Origin: Corinectria fuckeliana
Lineage: Eukaryota > Ascomycota > Sordariomycetes > Hypocreales > Nectriaceae
Assembly (NCBI GenBank): GCA_019137255.1
Contig: WPDH01000280.1
Coordinates: 186,001-250,000 of the forward strand
DNA length: 64,000 nucleotides
Direction of reading: 5' to 3'
The notes under the pieces are model-generated. The model was given only the letters and a program-made list of their open reading frames with translations. It had not been told where the DNA came from and did no database searches. This document shows positions 1 through 11,375 of this stretch, piece after piece. Position 1 is the first letter of the stretch. The number at the start of each line of letters is the position of its first letter. The translations under genes were made by a program, and so were the position numbers.

Positions 1-2597
1 GGTCGGGACCACGTGATCGACCAGTGATACCAGTTGATATCCCAACCCGCCTGACGTCAGCTAGCGTGGCAGATGTAAAGCAGCTGCCGTTTTGAACAAT
101 TCGAGGGGCTCTCTTGAAGTGGACTTGATCGATGGAAAAGCTGTGTGTGTCTTGCACGCCCAAATGGGGTTTGGCCGAAGGCTTTAGTGAAAGTTTGATG
201 TTCGTACCCGGCACAACAGCGAGACAACGTATCCCTAGAGATTGAATAGACCCAGTGGAGAGCTATGGCGCGAGTTACAGTTAGTCACGTATGTACAAGC
301 CACTCTCGCGAGTCGAAAGATATTCTTACCTGAACCGAAGCAAGCATTCCTGTAATGTCTTTTCCCTCAGACGGGGCAAGTTTCTGTTCGTCGCCTGGTT
401 TGTAGACATCTGAGTGATCCCAACGTCGAAACTCCAAGAGCCGGCCGTAACTTGTGACCATCTGTAATCAAAGGGGAAGACGTTAGCTCGCATCATCCCG
501 ACTGTAATTCTTGATGAGATGTGACAGAAACTACGCAACGCACCTTGACAACTTGTAGACCGTTGCCCCAAGTTGTTTGCTGTTGCTTGAACCCCAATTC
601 GATGATTCTTTCTCCCCCGGGGCCATCCAGGGCAAAAGACCGCTCTATACAAGTCCATTGAATGTCCATAGTATCTGTGACGTCCCTCATGCCGAACATC
701 TTCTTGCTTCCATCAGTATAGAAGAAAGCAAACCCTTTGAAGAACCCGTGGTAATCATCATGGAAGGCCACGACTCGATTCAGACGCGATAGTTGGGTCC
801 CGCTAGGACCTCCAAAGTCCATGTTGAGAACGAAAGTAGGCTCAAGCACCGTTGCCTGCCGCTCAGGCGGGTAAAATGAGATCGGTTTGTTCCTAAGAGA
901 ATCGGGCTTGGTGGGATGCCAGAGCAAAGGCATGGCGCTTACCACACTGGTTGATGTGTCCTTTGGGGTGACTGATTGAAGTTGATTTTCCACGAGCTGG
1001 ACTGAGACGAATTTGCATACCTAGGCCGATATATTGTGAGCAATGTCCTAGTACGGGGTTGATGAAACTCACATCAAGGCCAATTATGGCTCCAGACACT
1101 TGGTATCCAGCTCGTGGCTCCAAGCTGGCAATTCCAACACCATCGGGAAGGTTGTTGACGACACCAGCGGTCTTCCAGGAGGTTTGACCTGCCCCATCTT
1201 CGAACCTGAATCCAAGGCCAACGATACCACAAGCAGAACTCGCAACTTGGATGTCTCGTAGTCGATCCTGTGGCAGGATAGATATTTGTATCTGTGAGCG
1301 AGGTAACATGAGACCAACACAAGACATTTTCGTCGTTGAATGAATTCCATCCTAGGAAACTCCTATCCCACAGACGTAGTCAGTACAGTTGAAGGTAATG
1401 AATGATACTGATATCTTGGCCTCACAGCCAGCAGGCCAGAGATAAAGGCACTGCGTATTGAACAACCGCATGCCCGAGCCGCTGCAGCTTGAATCATCTT
1501 GCCGACTAAGTCCTTGAACGAGCTGACCAACTTCATACCCCCGAGAAGCTAGCTCTAGCTTGATGTCAAGGTCATCTTGCATAGTTGGCTGCTGAAGGAG
1601 AAGTGGGACTATGCACTGAGTCAGATGGCCAAGACATTGCCAAATTCGACGCCGATTGCGAACGTGGCCAGTTTTGGTCTTGTCACGCAAGGCGTGTTTG
1701 ATGGCGAAATACAGTCCTCGCCAGTCCGTTCTGAAGTTCGACAGAGAGGCATATTCGGCATCTGGGAGGTAGAAGGCCATCTCTTTGTCAGCCATGAAAC
1801 GACTTGCCCAGAAGGATTGCGGAAGTTGGCTGGGCTTGGTAAGACTAGCAATTGTCTTGGATGAGAGTCTAAAGTTGCAGAGGTCCGACGACGACAGAAG
1901 GTCGTTGATGAGAAAGTTCAATTCAGGGGACAGCCAGGAGAAGCAGTCTGCGGAAGTCTCAGCAGGGACTTGAAGATCGTCGGTGGCGACATGCAATGCT
2001 GGCGTAGAAGGAATGAGGTCGAGTGTATTGGGATTGGCCAGTAGAAAAGCCCAAGCATCGGGGAGGTTCGCAGCTGAATTCCAGTACTTCGAAGCACCTC
2101 CAAAGTCGTGGGCAGGAAAGGGAAAGTGATTACGATCACATGGAAGGCAGAAGGCGAGGTCGAACAGCAGCTCTGCGATTCGATTCGGCTCTTGACGAGA
2201 AGTCGTTAGCAGCGCGACCTGCGCAAGCAGGATCTGCCAGCAGGATTCGTGGAACGGGAATGTCCAGGACTCCTCGCCTTCCGAGTAGTACAGGGAGTGT
2301 ATTTCCAAGTCGTGCTGTGGATCTGCATACGATATATTCGCGTTGTTGCTGGCGTGGAGATCTGGGGAGTTGAAGAAACCGACGCCCGTGAGAGATGGTG
2401 AGCACCGTCCCCGCTCAGACCTGACTTGGGAGATTTTAGTTGCGATTTCGACAAGTATGGGATGTCGAGAAATGATGGAAGCCTCGGTGCTTACCTGCTC
2501 TGACCTCGCGTCGCCAGTTGAGTCGCTTCCCCCAGGCTGGGATTGGCCCGGTGTAGGGAACGAGATGCACCCCGCACAGGATGCAGTAGTAATACAT
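1..2597 (-). pseudogene. DUF7600/F-box-like fungal protein gene with in-frame stop; 3' end outside window
   Basis: Five exons can be placed on the minus strand: 2597-2495, 2424-1073, 996-535, 461-330 and 262 to the left edge, where the frame is still open. Introns are 70, 76, 73 and 67 bp with GT..AG ends (GTAAGC, GTGAGT, GTAGTT, GTAAGA). The start is the ATG at 2597, followed by YYYCILCG, an N-terminus I associate with this fungal family. Next come TGVGFFN, a FPFHESCW motif and an F-box-like stretch (LNFLINDLLSSSDLCNFRL), then a beta-rich C-terminal half with DFGGPSGT. A single TAG at 1354-1352 interrupts exon 2. The same frame continues with family-like sequence on both sides, so I read it as a nonsense mutation or an assembly error. 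A 57-bp in-frame intron ending at this TAG is formally possible but would remove conserved-looking residues. The molecular function of the family is unknown to me. Confidence 0.6.
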
Positions 2598-4189
2598 GTC
2601 CAGCCACACGTTCAACGGTCTTGACGGCCTTTGTTGTCTTGTGAAGGCGCCGAGTGGCTGGGAAGTCGGCTTCGTTGACCAGGGACGAAATGGTGATTGT
2701 GGTGATTGTGGTAGTTGGAAGCTCGCCTGGCTGGTCGCGCTTAAGGGACCATCACCTGACCTGAGATGAGTGGAGTCTGGCTGCGCTTAGATCTGACGAA
2801 TCGGAAGTGCTTCTGCGCCATAACTTGTGGAGCCACCCCTTAGCAAGACGCTGCCGCCTAAGGCGCCAAGGCGCTTCGCAGATGACCGCAGAAATTAGGC
2901 AGCAAGAAGTCGCCAAGCAAGTCTGTCTCCGAATCAGCCATGACAAGGTCCTAACATGCTAATTATCCATGAGGAGCAATCAGGTAGACTTTTATAAATG
3001 GCGGGTGGACGGAGCTTCAACGCTTCGGCGCTTCGACGTCTTTCTCGGGCCCTGGCAGTCTGCGATGGCGGATGAGCAGATCGCCCAAGCGAGCAGCGTT
3101 GGCAAGCGAGGACTAGGAGTATATCAAGGATAAACTATAGTTGAATCGGGATTAGAAGGCACTCACGTCACTGGTAGGACTTGAGACACAATTCGCATGA
3201 CAGGTTGGACCTGAGGCTGATTATGTTATAACTCATTGTTTTTAAATGGGACAAAGGGCACCGGACCAATTGTCTGCATCTCCAGAGTAAAAGTCCTCCA
3301 GGACACACAACAAAGGAGAAAGGCCAGTTAGGGGGCTACTCATGTTGTCTAGCTCGGGGTGACACAGTACGTTCATCGTTGACCATCTGTCATTCGACGG
3401 ACTAATTCTTACGTTCGTAGCGAACACCATCTGCTTCAACAGGAGGTTGGTAGATGCCTGGATCCGAGATGCTTAACATTCATAGGTGATTGTGAGTTGG
3501 TAAGCGCTAAGTGCGTCATCTGTTCAAACATGCACTGTACGCCAGCAGGCTACCTGGTATGTGGGCACAGTGTGAACCCCGAGTCGCACGTAATAGACTC
3601 TTATGTGGTGATTCCAGGAGAACCACATCGTGGAACCTCAGGTGGTGTTATCACTACAAGTACTATAGACTTCCCTTGCACTTTATTTCGATGGCAAGCG
3701 CTGACATAGCGGCCCAAGTCTTAACAATCACGAGTCAAAAAGAAATTGTTGCCCAGATGGAAGAGTCTAGGTTAAGCACAGAGAGCCACCTCAGAAATTC
3801 TATCAAAAAGAATGCCATATTCGTGTCCTACAATCCATTTCCCGCGCATTCAATCTCGCTCATTATCTGGTCCAAGGCATGTTTTCAGGCGCCACGGCGG
3901 ACTTACCATCAAGGTCGAACACCTCAGTCTCAAGGTCTCCAATTCCTCGCCACATAAAGCAGGACATCCAGGTTCGCCAAGGCATATTACATGTACTTAA
4001 ACATAAAAGAAGAACCGCTACGGCATGCAGAAACCTCCTCCTTTACAGCCCCGACAGTCTTACGTCTTGCTGAAAAAGTCTGCCGTAGGACACTTTTTCT
4101 TCACATCTTCACACCTTCACCTTCCATCCTGAACACGCAACATCAACACCAAAAACCGTCATCTTCTCTTCCCTACAACAGAAACAGCC
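2598..4189. other. Intergenic region, no supported gene
   Basis: This 1.6-kb stretch separates the divergent DUF7600-like gene and the secreted-protein gene. The open frames here (up to about 150 codons near 3511-3957) show no domain, codon pattern or splice structure I recognise. Around 2850-2885 and 3015-3040 there are short GGCGC/GCGCTT-rich repeats that could form hairpins. It presumably holds both promoters. Confidence 0.4.
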
Positions 4190-4769
4190 ATGTTCACTCG
4201 CCCAATCATGAAGCACAGCCTCTTTCTCGCGCTTGCAGTCGCATGCGCGGGTCGTCGCGTCATGGCCATTCCAGCGCCGACGGTCCCCAACAAAGTCAAC
4301 CTGGACGAGCGCATCGAGTTTGGCTGGTGCCGGGAGACGAACCTGACCGACACGTGCGGCGAGCGGCACTTGGACCACGGACGGTGCTGTGAGCTTTTTC
4401 CTTGTTGAGACAAAGCCTTTGAACGACTTAACGTGCTGATACAAAGGATAGATGACTTTGACATCTTGGACGATTACCTGAACGACAATGTCGAGACCAT
4501 CACTGCCAAGGGCGGGCGTTGCGTTATTTGGGAGTACGCGTTGCCTCCTGCTCTCCTCTTTCTGCCAGCGGCATGCTCACAAATTATACAGGAAGAACGG
4601 CTGCCACGGCGACCACACGGGAATGATCGTGGGCACTGACGTTATCATCGACACCGTCTGCCCCGGATATCCTTGGTCGCTAAAGGCCTCGTCGGTCAAG
4701 TGCTGCGGCGGCGACTCCAACGCGCTGTGGTGTGCGGACCCCGACAAGAAGCCCAAGTGCACCAACTGA
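4190..4769 (+). CDS. Small secreted cysteine-rich protein (152 aa)
   Basis: Three exons fit: 4190-4388, 4452-4533 and 4592-4769, with introns of 63 bp (GTGAGC..TAG) and 58 bp (GTACGC..CAG). Together they give 152 residues in frame. The N-terminus is a classical signal peptide (a basic start, then LFLALAVACAG), with likely cleavage near residue 26 after VMA. The mature part is about 126 residues and carries 10 cysteines, including a CC pair, consistent with a disulphide-stabilised extracellular protein. There is one NLT sequon. I recognise no named family. Size, secretion and cysteine content are effector-like, but this is inference and an antimicrobial or wall protein is equally possible. A second in-frame ATG at 4208 would also give a signal peptide. 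Confidence 0.7.
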
Positions 4770-5086
4770 TTGCTGGCCGGCTTACGTCGCTGGCTTCGAC
4801 CTTGTTGGCTTTTTCCCTGGATTTTCATATCCACTCCACTCCTACCTGTACTGTCATGACACATTGTTTACGGATACCAGCGAACCTTGATGCTGAAGGG
4901 TTCGGAAAAGTCACATATCGGATTCAGCTGGTTGCAATGGAGAAACAAAGAGGTTCCGCCGCCTGTCAGCGAGGTAATCAAATAGACAATGTAGCTACTC
5001 GGCTAAATTTTGTCCCTTGGCCATATCTGGAGCCTTAGTCCTCGAGCTCAAATGTTGCACCGCCATCTCTTAGCCAAAGGCTGTAC
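4770..5086. other. Short convergent intergenic spacer
   Basis: This 317-bp spacer lies between the 3' ends of the secreted-protein gene (plus) and the Zn2Cys6 factor (minus). It must contain both 3' untranslated regions. I see no gene or clear terminator structure. Confidence 0.4.
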
Positions 5087-7855
5087 TTACATGCCTCCCC
5101 ATCTGCTCGTGCCGCTTAGTGTGTCACCTGTAGCTGGCTTGGTCATCCCTTTCAAGGCCTCGTTCCAATTCTGCCAATCAATGTCGTTGATATCGAAAAT
5201 GCTTGTGTCTATGTCCAGATGGTCCATCACGGGTGGTATATCACCAAGATATAGAGCTCCCCCTTCTGCAGGATCATCCACTCCGTATGTGTTGCTGAAA
5301 CCCTCCTGAACGTCTAGTAGCCCCTGAAAGAAGCCTTGTTCGGTAGGCACTAGGTCCTGTGGCGGTACATCATGCACCTCTCCGGCTTGTGCTCGAGCTG
5401 CAACTGACTGCGCCGGATCTGGAAGTATGCTCGTCTGGAAGGGAAGCGTAGAGGCGACCTCTTCAGCCCGGACGAGCTTCCGCCATCGAAGCCTTAGTTG
5501 CGATCTGTGCGATTCCATCCCGGGCACAGGGCTGAGGCGCTCTGGCAGAGTATTCAGTCGGTCTTCAACATCGAGGCACTGGGCAGCGGCTGGGTCGGCA
5601 CGCAGTCGCCCAACCTCGGCTTCACGATGCCGCTTGGCCTTGACGTAGAGCCTCTTGACGGGCATCCACACGGCCGTGTGGTCCGCCTTCTCCGTGCCCT
5701 CCAGCGGGTGGTCATGCCCCAGAATCTGAGCCGCTTCCCAAGCTCGCTCTGACGTGACGGTCCACGGACGCCGCGATACTTCAAGGAGCATGTACGCGAT
5801 GGCCGGCCACTGGCGATAGCTCTGGAACAGCCAGCGCCACTGCCGACACCGAGGATCGGTGTTGAGAGTGTAGTTATACTCGACGATTTCAATCGTCGAC
5901 ACCCACAGTCGGTTCCGGATCTCATTCGACAGCTCGGGGCCGGTGCCCGGGAACAAGACTTGCTGGTATATGATTAGGCCCATTTTGGCCACGACGACCC
6001 TCGCAACTAGCGCAGCCATCCAGAAAAGGGGGTCGTGGTCCGTGGCGACGTGCTTGAGGAACTTCTCCTCGATGCGGTCGTAGATTTCTATGAGCATATG
6101 CTCGCGCTCCTCGAGGCTTTTCTCCAGACTTTCTACGTCGACGGGCCCCATCTCCGTCATGGCCGTGAACAGGCGGCGGCTCAGAGCGCAGATTTCATGT
6201 CTCACTAGACTCACAGCAGTGTCGGTGCGACCAAGGCGAGGCACCGGCATCTCCGTAGAAGACGGTTCGATATCGGCGTCGTTGATGTTGGACGGCAGCT
6301 GGGTGTCAAAGTTCTTGTCGCTCACCGTAAGATCAGAGCCCATCTCCTCGGCAGACCGCAGATCGATGCTCATGATGGTCCACCACAACCGCCGCCGCAT
6401 CTCCACCTCGAAGGGCGGCAAGCCGAGCTGGACGCCGTCGCGGTGGAGGCCGAGGGCCTGGGCCATGCGCACGCACACCCCCGTCAGCGTCCAGCAGAAC
6501 TTGCTGTCGTCGTGGCACTTGACCATGGTCAGGAAGATGATGAAGGCTTGGAGGACGGCCATGTCGGACGTGTTGAGGAGGTTCGCTTTGGCCAGGGCTT
6601 GCTCCAGTGCGAAGCGAAACTGAGAGACGTAGTGGGATTGGGATACTCCAAAGTTGGTGTACACCTGGAAGACGTGAGTGATCATTCATGTACAAAGTCA
6701 AGGCCTGCTTACCTCTGAATCCTCCATGGAAGTGATGGCAGCATAGTAAATGGCAAAGATGAGAGCTTCGTCGCCTGGACTCAGATCATCGTGCCGCCAT
6801 TTCATCTTGCGCATCAGCTTATCCATAGTCGGAACGTGCATCACTTTGAGCAGCGGCTCCACGTTCTCCAGGTAAATCTGCCAGAGGAAAGGCACCTGTG
6901 ACGGTAGCGGATGCAGTCCCGCCAGGTCGATGTCGGCAGAGCGGTAGCCCATGATGAAGCTGTGGTGGTCCGAGTCAACAGTCAACTTCGGCTCTGACGA
7001 TGATTGATTGGGATTTCTGTCGTCCTCGGATTCCTCAGAGTCGTCGCTCGCGGCCTGCATCTCGTTGCGAACCTCATCAAGCTGCCACTGTTAGCCTGTA
7101 CCTAAGGCATCATCAAGTGTGTGAATTAAGTAAAGTACCTCGTCATTGAGCTTCGACCAGAACCCGCTGTTGATATATCGGCTTGTCTTCCCTCCATCGT
7201 GAAGCACCAGCCGCCCGAGCTGCTTGTCTATCCCCAACATACCACGGCCCTGTGTCTTTCTCTTAGCCTCATCCATGGCCTCCCGTACCGCCGCAACGCC
7301 CTGCAGCATCTTAGGAGAATCCGTCATCCCCGTGCCACCAGTAGCAACGTTCGAATCGGCCTCGGTGGGCAAGTTCCTTGCGCCCGAGCCGCTGCCACTC
7401 TTAGCCTCGATCTGACTGCTCAGCTCGTTCACAACGCCCTCGAGGTTCCGCAGACGCTTGAGAAGCTCAGCCTCGCGCTTGCTCGTAGCGGACCCTAGCA
7501 GCGTCGGCGCAATGGCATCCTTGGGCCGGGGCAGGCGGCGTGCGGGTACGCGCCCGGGCGCCGGGAACACGCAAGCGACCTGGCCGCGGCGACAGTTAGT
7601 GCACGGCATTGTCTTGTCGCAGCGGACCTTGCGCTTGCGACATATGGTGCAGCTGCGCGGGTTCAGCGCCGGCGTGCCCGATGCCGTGAGCGTCACGGGC
7701 TGGGCAAAGGGGATTGCTGTCATCGGGCTGTGGCCGGCTGCCGTCGGAGGTTGAGTCGGGGCAGCAACGGTCGTAGTGGACCTGGAGCCATTGTCGTGAC
7801 TGTCATGACTGTCCAGGGACGCGGAGGACTGGAAGTTATCGGTGGTGAGAGGCAT
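5087..7855 (-). CDS. Zn2Cys6 binuclear-cluster transcription factor with fungal_trans domain (887 aa)
   Basis: Three exons read 7855-7139, 7081-6713 and 6664-5087, with introns of 57 bp (GTACTT..CAG) and 48 bp (GTAAGC..CAG), both in phase 0. The product is 887 aa. Residues 69-95 hold the zinc cluster with the exact spacing C-x2-C-x6-C-x5-C-x2-C-x6-C, followed by a basic linker and a short coiled-coil-like stretch (KREAELLKRLRNLEGVVNEL). From about residue 265 the middle homology region is typical of fungal_trans regulators (LHPLPSQVPFLW, then AIYYAAITSMEDSEVY and RMAQALGLHRDG). It should be a nuclear DNA-binding regulator recognising CGG-type half sites. It could control the NRPS, but about 9 kb of unrelated and decayed genes lies between, so a cluster-specific role is only a possibility. 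Confidence 0.9.
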
Positions 7856-8301
7856 TGGGAAGGCCAGTACGAGTCTGAGTCTGCAGGCGTGCGGTTCTGC
7901 ATCGCGGAGGTTGACTTGACTGGCTTGGCTTGGCGTGGGGTTCCGGCTTACGCTGTGTCAGCCTCTACGAAGAAAGAACACACCGCTTTAAATGAAGAGG
8001 ATGTGATTTCTAGACTAATCTGGAGTGTTCTGACAGCTAATTGCCGACTCTAGCCCTCGACTCGTCATCATATCACATCACAACAAGGCTCACAACAGTC
8101 ACTGTCCATCCCAGTCAGTAAGGGAAGATAAAGATGATGTGCCTCACGGCGTGCAAGTCCCGCACCCCCCATTCACGTCACCCAGGTCCTGACGTGTCTT
8201 GAGGCCTAGCTTCTTGGATGCATCTGCCAAGCATTTCTCTCGTCAGCACGATTAACCCCGATCTGCAGCAGCCAGCCGAATTCAGCAGTGCCCGAGATTG
8301 C
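7856..8301. other. Upstream region of the Zn2Cys6 gene
   Basis: This 446-bp spacer lies between the start of the transcription-factor gene and the 3' end of the upstream secreted-protein gene, both on the minus strand. It is the likely promoter and 5' UTR. I can name no specific operator by eye. Confidence 0.4.
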
Positions 8302-9014
8302 TTATCTGCCTGTGTCGCCGTCACCGTTGGAGGTCACCTCGAACAGCGAGGCTTGGGCTTTTCCCGAGTTGAAGCCGGCCGCCACTTCAAACACGTACGG
8401 CGCGTAGTTGATATGACCAAGACCCTTTGCGGTCGTCCTGAAAGTTCTGGAGATAGGACACGGGTGTTAGCTTGGGAAGGACGCTGGGAAATTGACAGAA
8501 AGACGAACCCCCATCCGAAGCCGTGCAGCGTATGGTTGACATATTCGAGCACGCCCTTAACTTCAAGGACGAACGTCTCGTTCTTCGCATTGATCATGTG
8601 GTAACGGTTCTGGTAGAACTAGCCCCGAGCAACCCGCTCTCCAAGTCAGTAAAGAGATTCCACAACTCTTCTCTCGCATTGACATGGCAAACCCACCGAG
8701 TGCTCTCCCTCTTCGTTGACGTAAACCTCCTCAAAGGCAGCCCCGATGGGCAAGATGTCGGCGTCGAAACCGCCTCGGACGAAACCGCCCGGACAGTTCG
8801 CCGCCGAGGCGACAATCCCGGTAGGTGTAGTAGCATTGGTAGGCCGACAGACAACAAGGTCCATCGTGAGAAACGGCACCAAGGTAGGAGTGGAGCCAGA
8901 ATCGCCATCGGGCTGACGAGCCTGGAGAATGTTGGACTTCGGGGACGAGCTATCCATGATCGCCGCAACGGCTGCCTGTAGGGAAAGGACTAGCATAATG
9001 AGCTTGGATAGCAT
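8302..9014 (-). CDS. Small secreted protein (190 aa)
   Basis: Exons 9014-8697, 8618-8509 and 8446-8302 join in frame to 190 aa. Intron 1 (78 bp) starts GTGGGT and has a CTGAC branch-like site before TAG. Intron 2 (62 bp) starts GTTCGT and has CTAAC before CAG. The unspliced first exon would stop soon after the donor, and the splice restores a continuous sequence through EYVNHTLHGFGWG. The start MLSKLIMLVLSLQAAVAA is a clear signal peptide, with cleavage likely after residue 18. Sequons NAT, NET and NHT suggest N-glycosylation, and only a few cysteines are present. I do not recognise the family. An extracellular or wall-associated role is inferred from the signal peptide only. Confidence 0.65.
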
Positions 9015-10622
9015 GACTACAAAGCTTTTGTAAGATTATGCTTCGCTGAGATGAAAACGGTGGAGGACTGAAAACCGAAGATGATTGAGAATGTGATTCG
9101 TAGAGAGGCGAGCAACAAGTCTCTTATAGATCTCAAGCTCATGTCTGCCAAATATTCAGGTGGATGGCGCTTTTTCAAGTTCATGGTAACTTTGTCATGT
9201 ATGACCGCGAAGGCAACTGAACTTCTCGGTCTTCGGTTTTTGCGCCCGCGCGCTATCGAGACCGAGGCGACGCCGAGTTGACTGCGCCACACCAAGCATC
9301 CTAGTTGTTCAGTGTTAGTGAAATCACTCGAATTTCGGCTCTAGCTTAAGCAGGTCAGACCAACCAACAAGTGAGGAAGGCATCGGGTCCAGGAATAGTA
9401 CCTAGTCTCAGTCGGCTTGGTGAGTATTGTGCAGCCCCTCCGGATTGCTCGTCGGATTGATACCGAAGATCGCGCATCTGTATATATCATGGCCCTACAA
9501 GACTTCGGCAGGATATTAAAGGACAAAAATTGAGATACCTACATACCAAAGAACAACAATCTTGAAGCTGCATTTCCTCAACCCTACGTACTTCGTAATA
9601 AGACTTATATCCCAGGCCGGAGCGGAGTTGGGTGGTGTAGCGTCGCTGGAGTAAAATAGTTCCAGGCGCGGAATTTGTTGGACGTCAGCCTGAACAGACA
9701 GAGTACAGAAGGGACTATTTAATACTCGAAGCCCACTTGAATTAGCTAGAGATACCGGCTTTATAGCAGTTAGCTAAGTTACGTAGCACTTATAACGTAC
9801 TCTACCTTCTTTCCCATTAGACCTCTATCTTTCTTTTATCTATCAGTCTTTCAGCTCTCTCAAAGTAGGTAAAGGTAATATCTAGCTAAGACGTAACATC
9901 TTATATCAATGCAGTAGTGTTGCATTCCTTCTTTCCTCATTGTACTTTGTTAGTGGTTGGCTCACTTCAGTCTGAACACACCAGCCCAGACACTAATACC
10001 TACCTACCCAGGAGGCCAGATAAATAGGCAGAAAAAGGGAAACTGCCGGCTTCTATGGAGGGATATCGTAAGAAGAACGAAATCAATAAAATAGATCAAA
10101 AGATTTCGCTTCGAATGGTTAAGAAATCAAGGTATCAAGGAAAGCAGCTGCTATGACAGCTTGGACAGTCAGGTCGGAAGGGGGCAGAAATGAGTGTAGG
10201 CAAAACAAGCATATCAATTTTAATAGAAGGAAAAAAGCATGCCCTTCCAGCTAGGCTAGAAAAACAGCCGGCTTAAGTAGGCACTGTCACATTTAGTATT
10301 TAGGCCAGCCTAGCACTTAGCATCAGCGTAGTGCGCATTACATTTTGCTATAACTGGAAAATGCAATAGGCACCCTAGCTAAAACGCAGTCCTCCTGTCA
10401 TTCTACTCTAAAAGTCCACTACTACCAACACAGTACACCATATTATTTGCTGCATGTAGAGAGGTCACCGAGTAAACAGATCACTGTTGTGTCCGGTTCC
10501 AAAACTTCTCTGCCTGGATCAACAGCCACTCTCACCCTATGCAATCCATGTGGTAGGAACGAAATCTATTCATGCAACTCTATCAGAAAGCTCAGCATCA
10601 TCTCCTACTCCGAGCTCTGGGC
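9015..10622. other. Gene-free region with AT-rich tract
   Basis: I find no supportable gene. The part up to about 9550 is probably the promoter of the secreted-protein gene. From about 9560 to 10440 the sequence is AT-rich with many TAGCTA, CTAGC and TTATA steps and no long frame. That composition would suit a decayed transposable element changed by repeat-induced point mutation, but I recognise no element. Confidence 0.35.
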
Positions 10623-11046
10623 TTACTCTTTTCTACCGAAATCAATAGCGCCATGACTGACACCAACCTGGACTCTCTGATTCATTGTTCCAAAGTGGTT
10701 GACTACCCAACCCTGCTCCTGTTGCGCTTTCGCAGCAGTCGCTCGGGTTTTTAGGAGCAAGTCTTCAAGTAGTTTTCGGGGGTCATTTAGCGCAGCCTGT
10801 TCGACAAACACCTGACTGATCACACTCTCTCGGTCGGGTTCGGTCTTTCTCTCCTCTTGCAAAGCCAGAAGAAGCAATCCTAGTTTTGCCTTTGCCTCAA
10901 CCTGCTGTTTGTCGGTCGGCGCAATCGCCGTGGTGATCTCTGTTTGTTTCTTGGATATCATCTGCTTCATTTCTTGGGCCGTGCCCGTCAGCTGGAGGGA
11001 ACTGTGCCTGGTCTCGTTGTTGGCTTCCTTGTCTAAGCCATAAACT
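10623..11046 (-). pseudogene. Fragment of a fungal NLR/STAND-type N-terminal domain protein
   Basis: The frame from about 11046 to 10623 reads through LDKEANNETRHSSLQL, a glutamine/lysine-rich helix (EMKQMISKKQTEITTAI), then LLEDLLLKTRATAAKAQQE and a C-terminal FGxxNQxVQVGxxHGxxDFG block. This arrangement resembles helical N-terminal domains found before NACHT/NB-ARC domains in fungal NLR-like proteins, and also in short stand-alone proteins. The usual upstream helices are absent: an in-frame TAA lies just 5' of the fragment and no start exon is evident. It is therefore probably a truncated remnant. The C-terminal Gly/Asn-rich block resembles the short motifs that end such domains in other fungal proteins. 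Whether it is amyloid-forming cannot be judged here. Confidence 0.45.
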
Positions 11047-11099
11047 TAACTCACAAAGTCGCAACACTGACAATCATGGTGAGGGCAAGTCGGCCTGTT

Positions 11100-11300
11100 T
11101 GCACAATGTCGTGGCGGACTTGGATTGGCCGAGTTCAGTCTCGCTGACGAATGCGACAGAGCTTTGTCAGTAGACTCGATCTTGTATTTTTCGCCTTTAT
11201 GATAAATGCAGATGTAGACCTCAGCATCGTATCCCCGGTGAAACTCGAAGCATTCTTTTTAAAAGTACACCGTCTTTTTATAAAGTTTTCATCACTTCGG
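11100..11300 (-). pseudogene. Possible MADS-box-like (SRF-type) fragment
   Basis: A minus-strand frame across about 11290-11110 gives KECFEFHRGYDAEVYICIY followed by a short Lys/Tyr-rich stretch. This resembles the middle of fungal MADS-type domains (KKAxELxxxCDADVxxxI pattern). An in-frame TAA sits just upstream and no complete gene can be built. I regard it as a decayed remnant and the assignment as tentative. Confidence 0.3.
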
Positions 11301-11375
11301 TCTCTCTTATTTACCTAGCGTTCTTATCAACAGCCGTCGTCAAATCATACAGGGTAGCGTTGTGATTAATCACCC

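Noticed and set aside
1352..1375. A 24-bp GT..AG segment that would remove the in-frame TAG
   Set aside because: Far below the usual minimum for spliceosomal introns; the introns of this window are 48-78 bp.
3511..3957. 148-codon plus-strand frame
   Set aside because: No recognisable domain, no ATG context or splice support, and overlapping frames of similar length.
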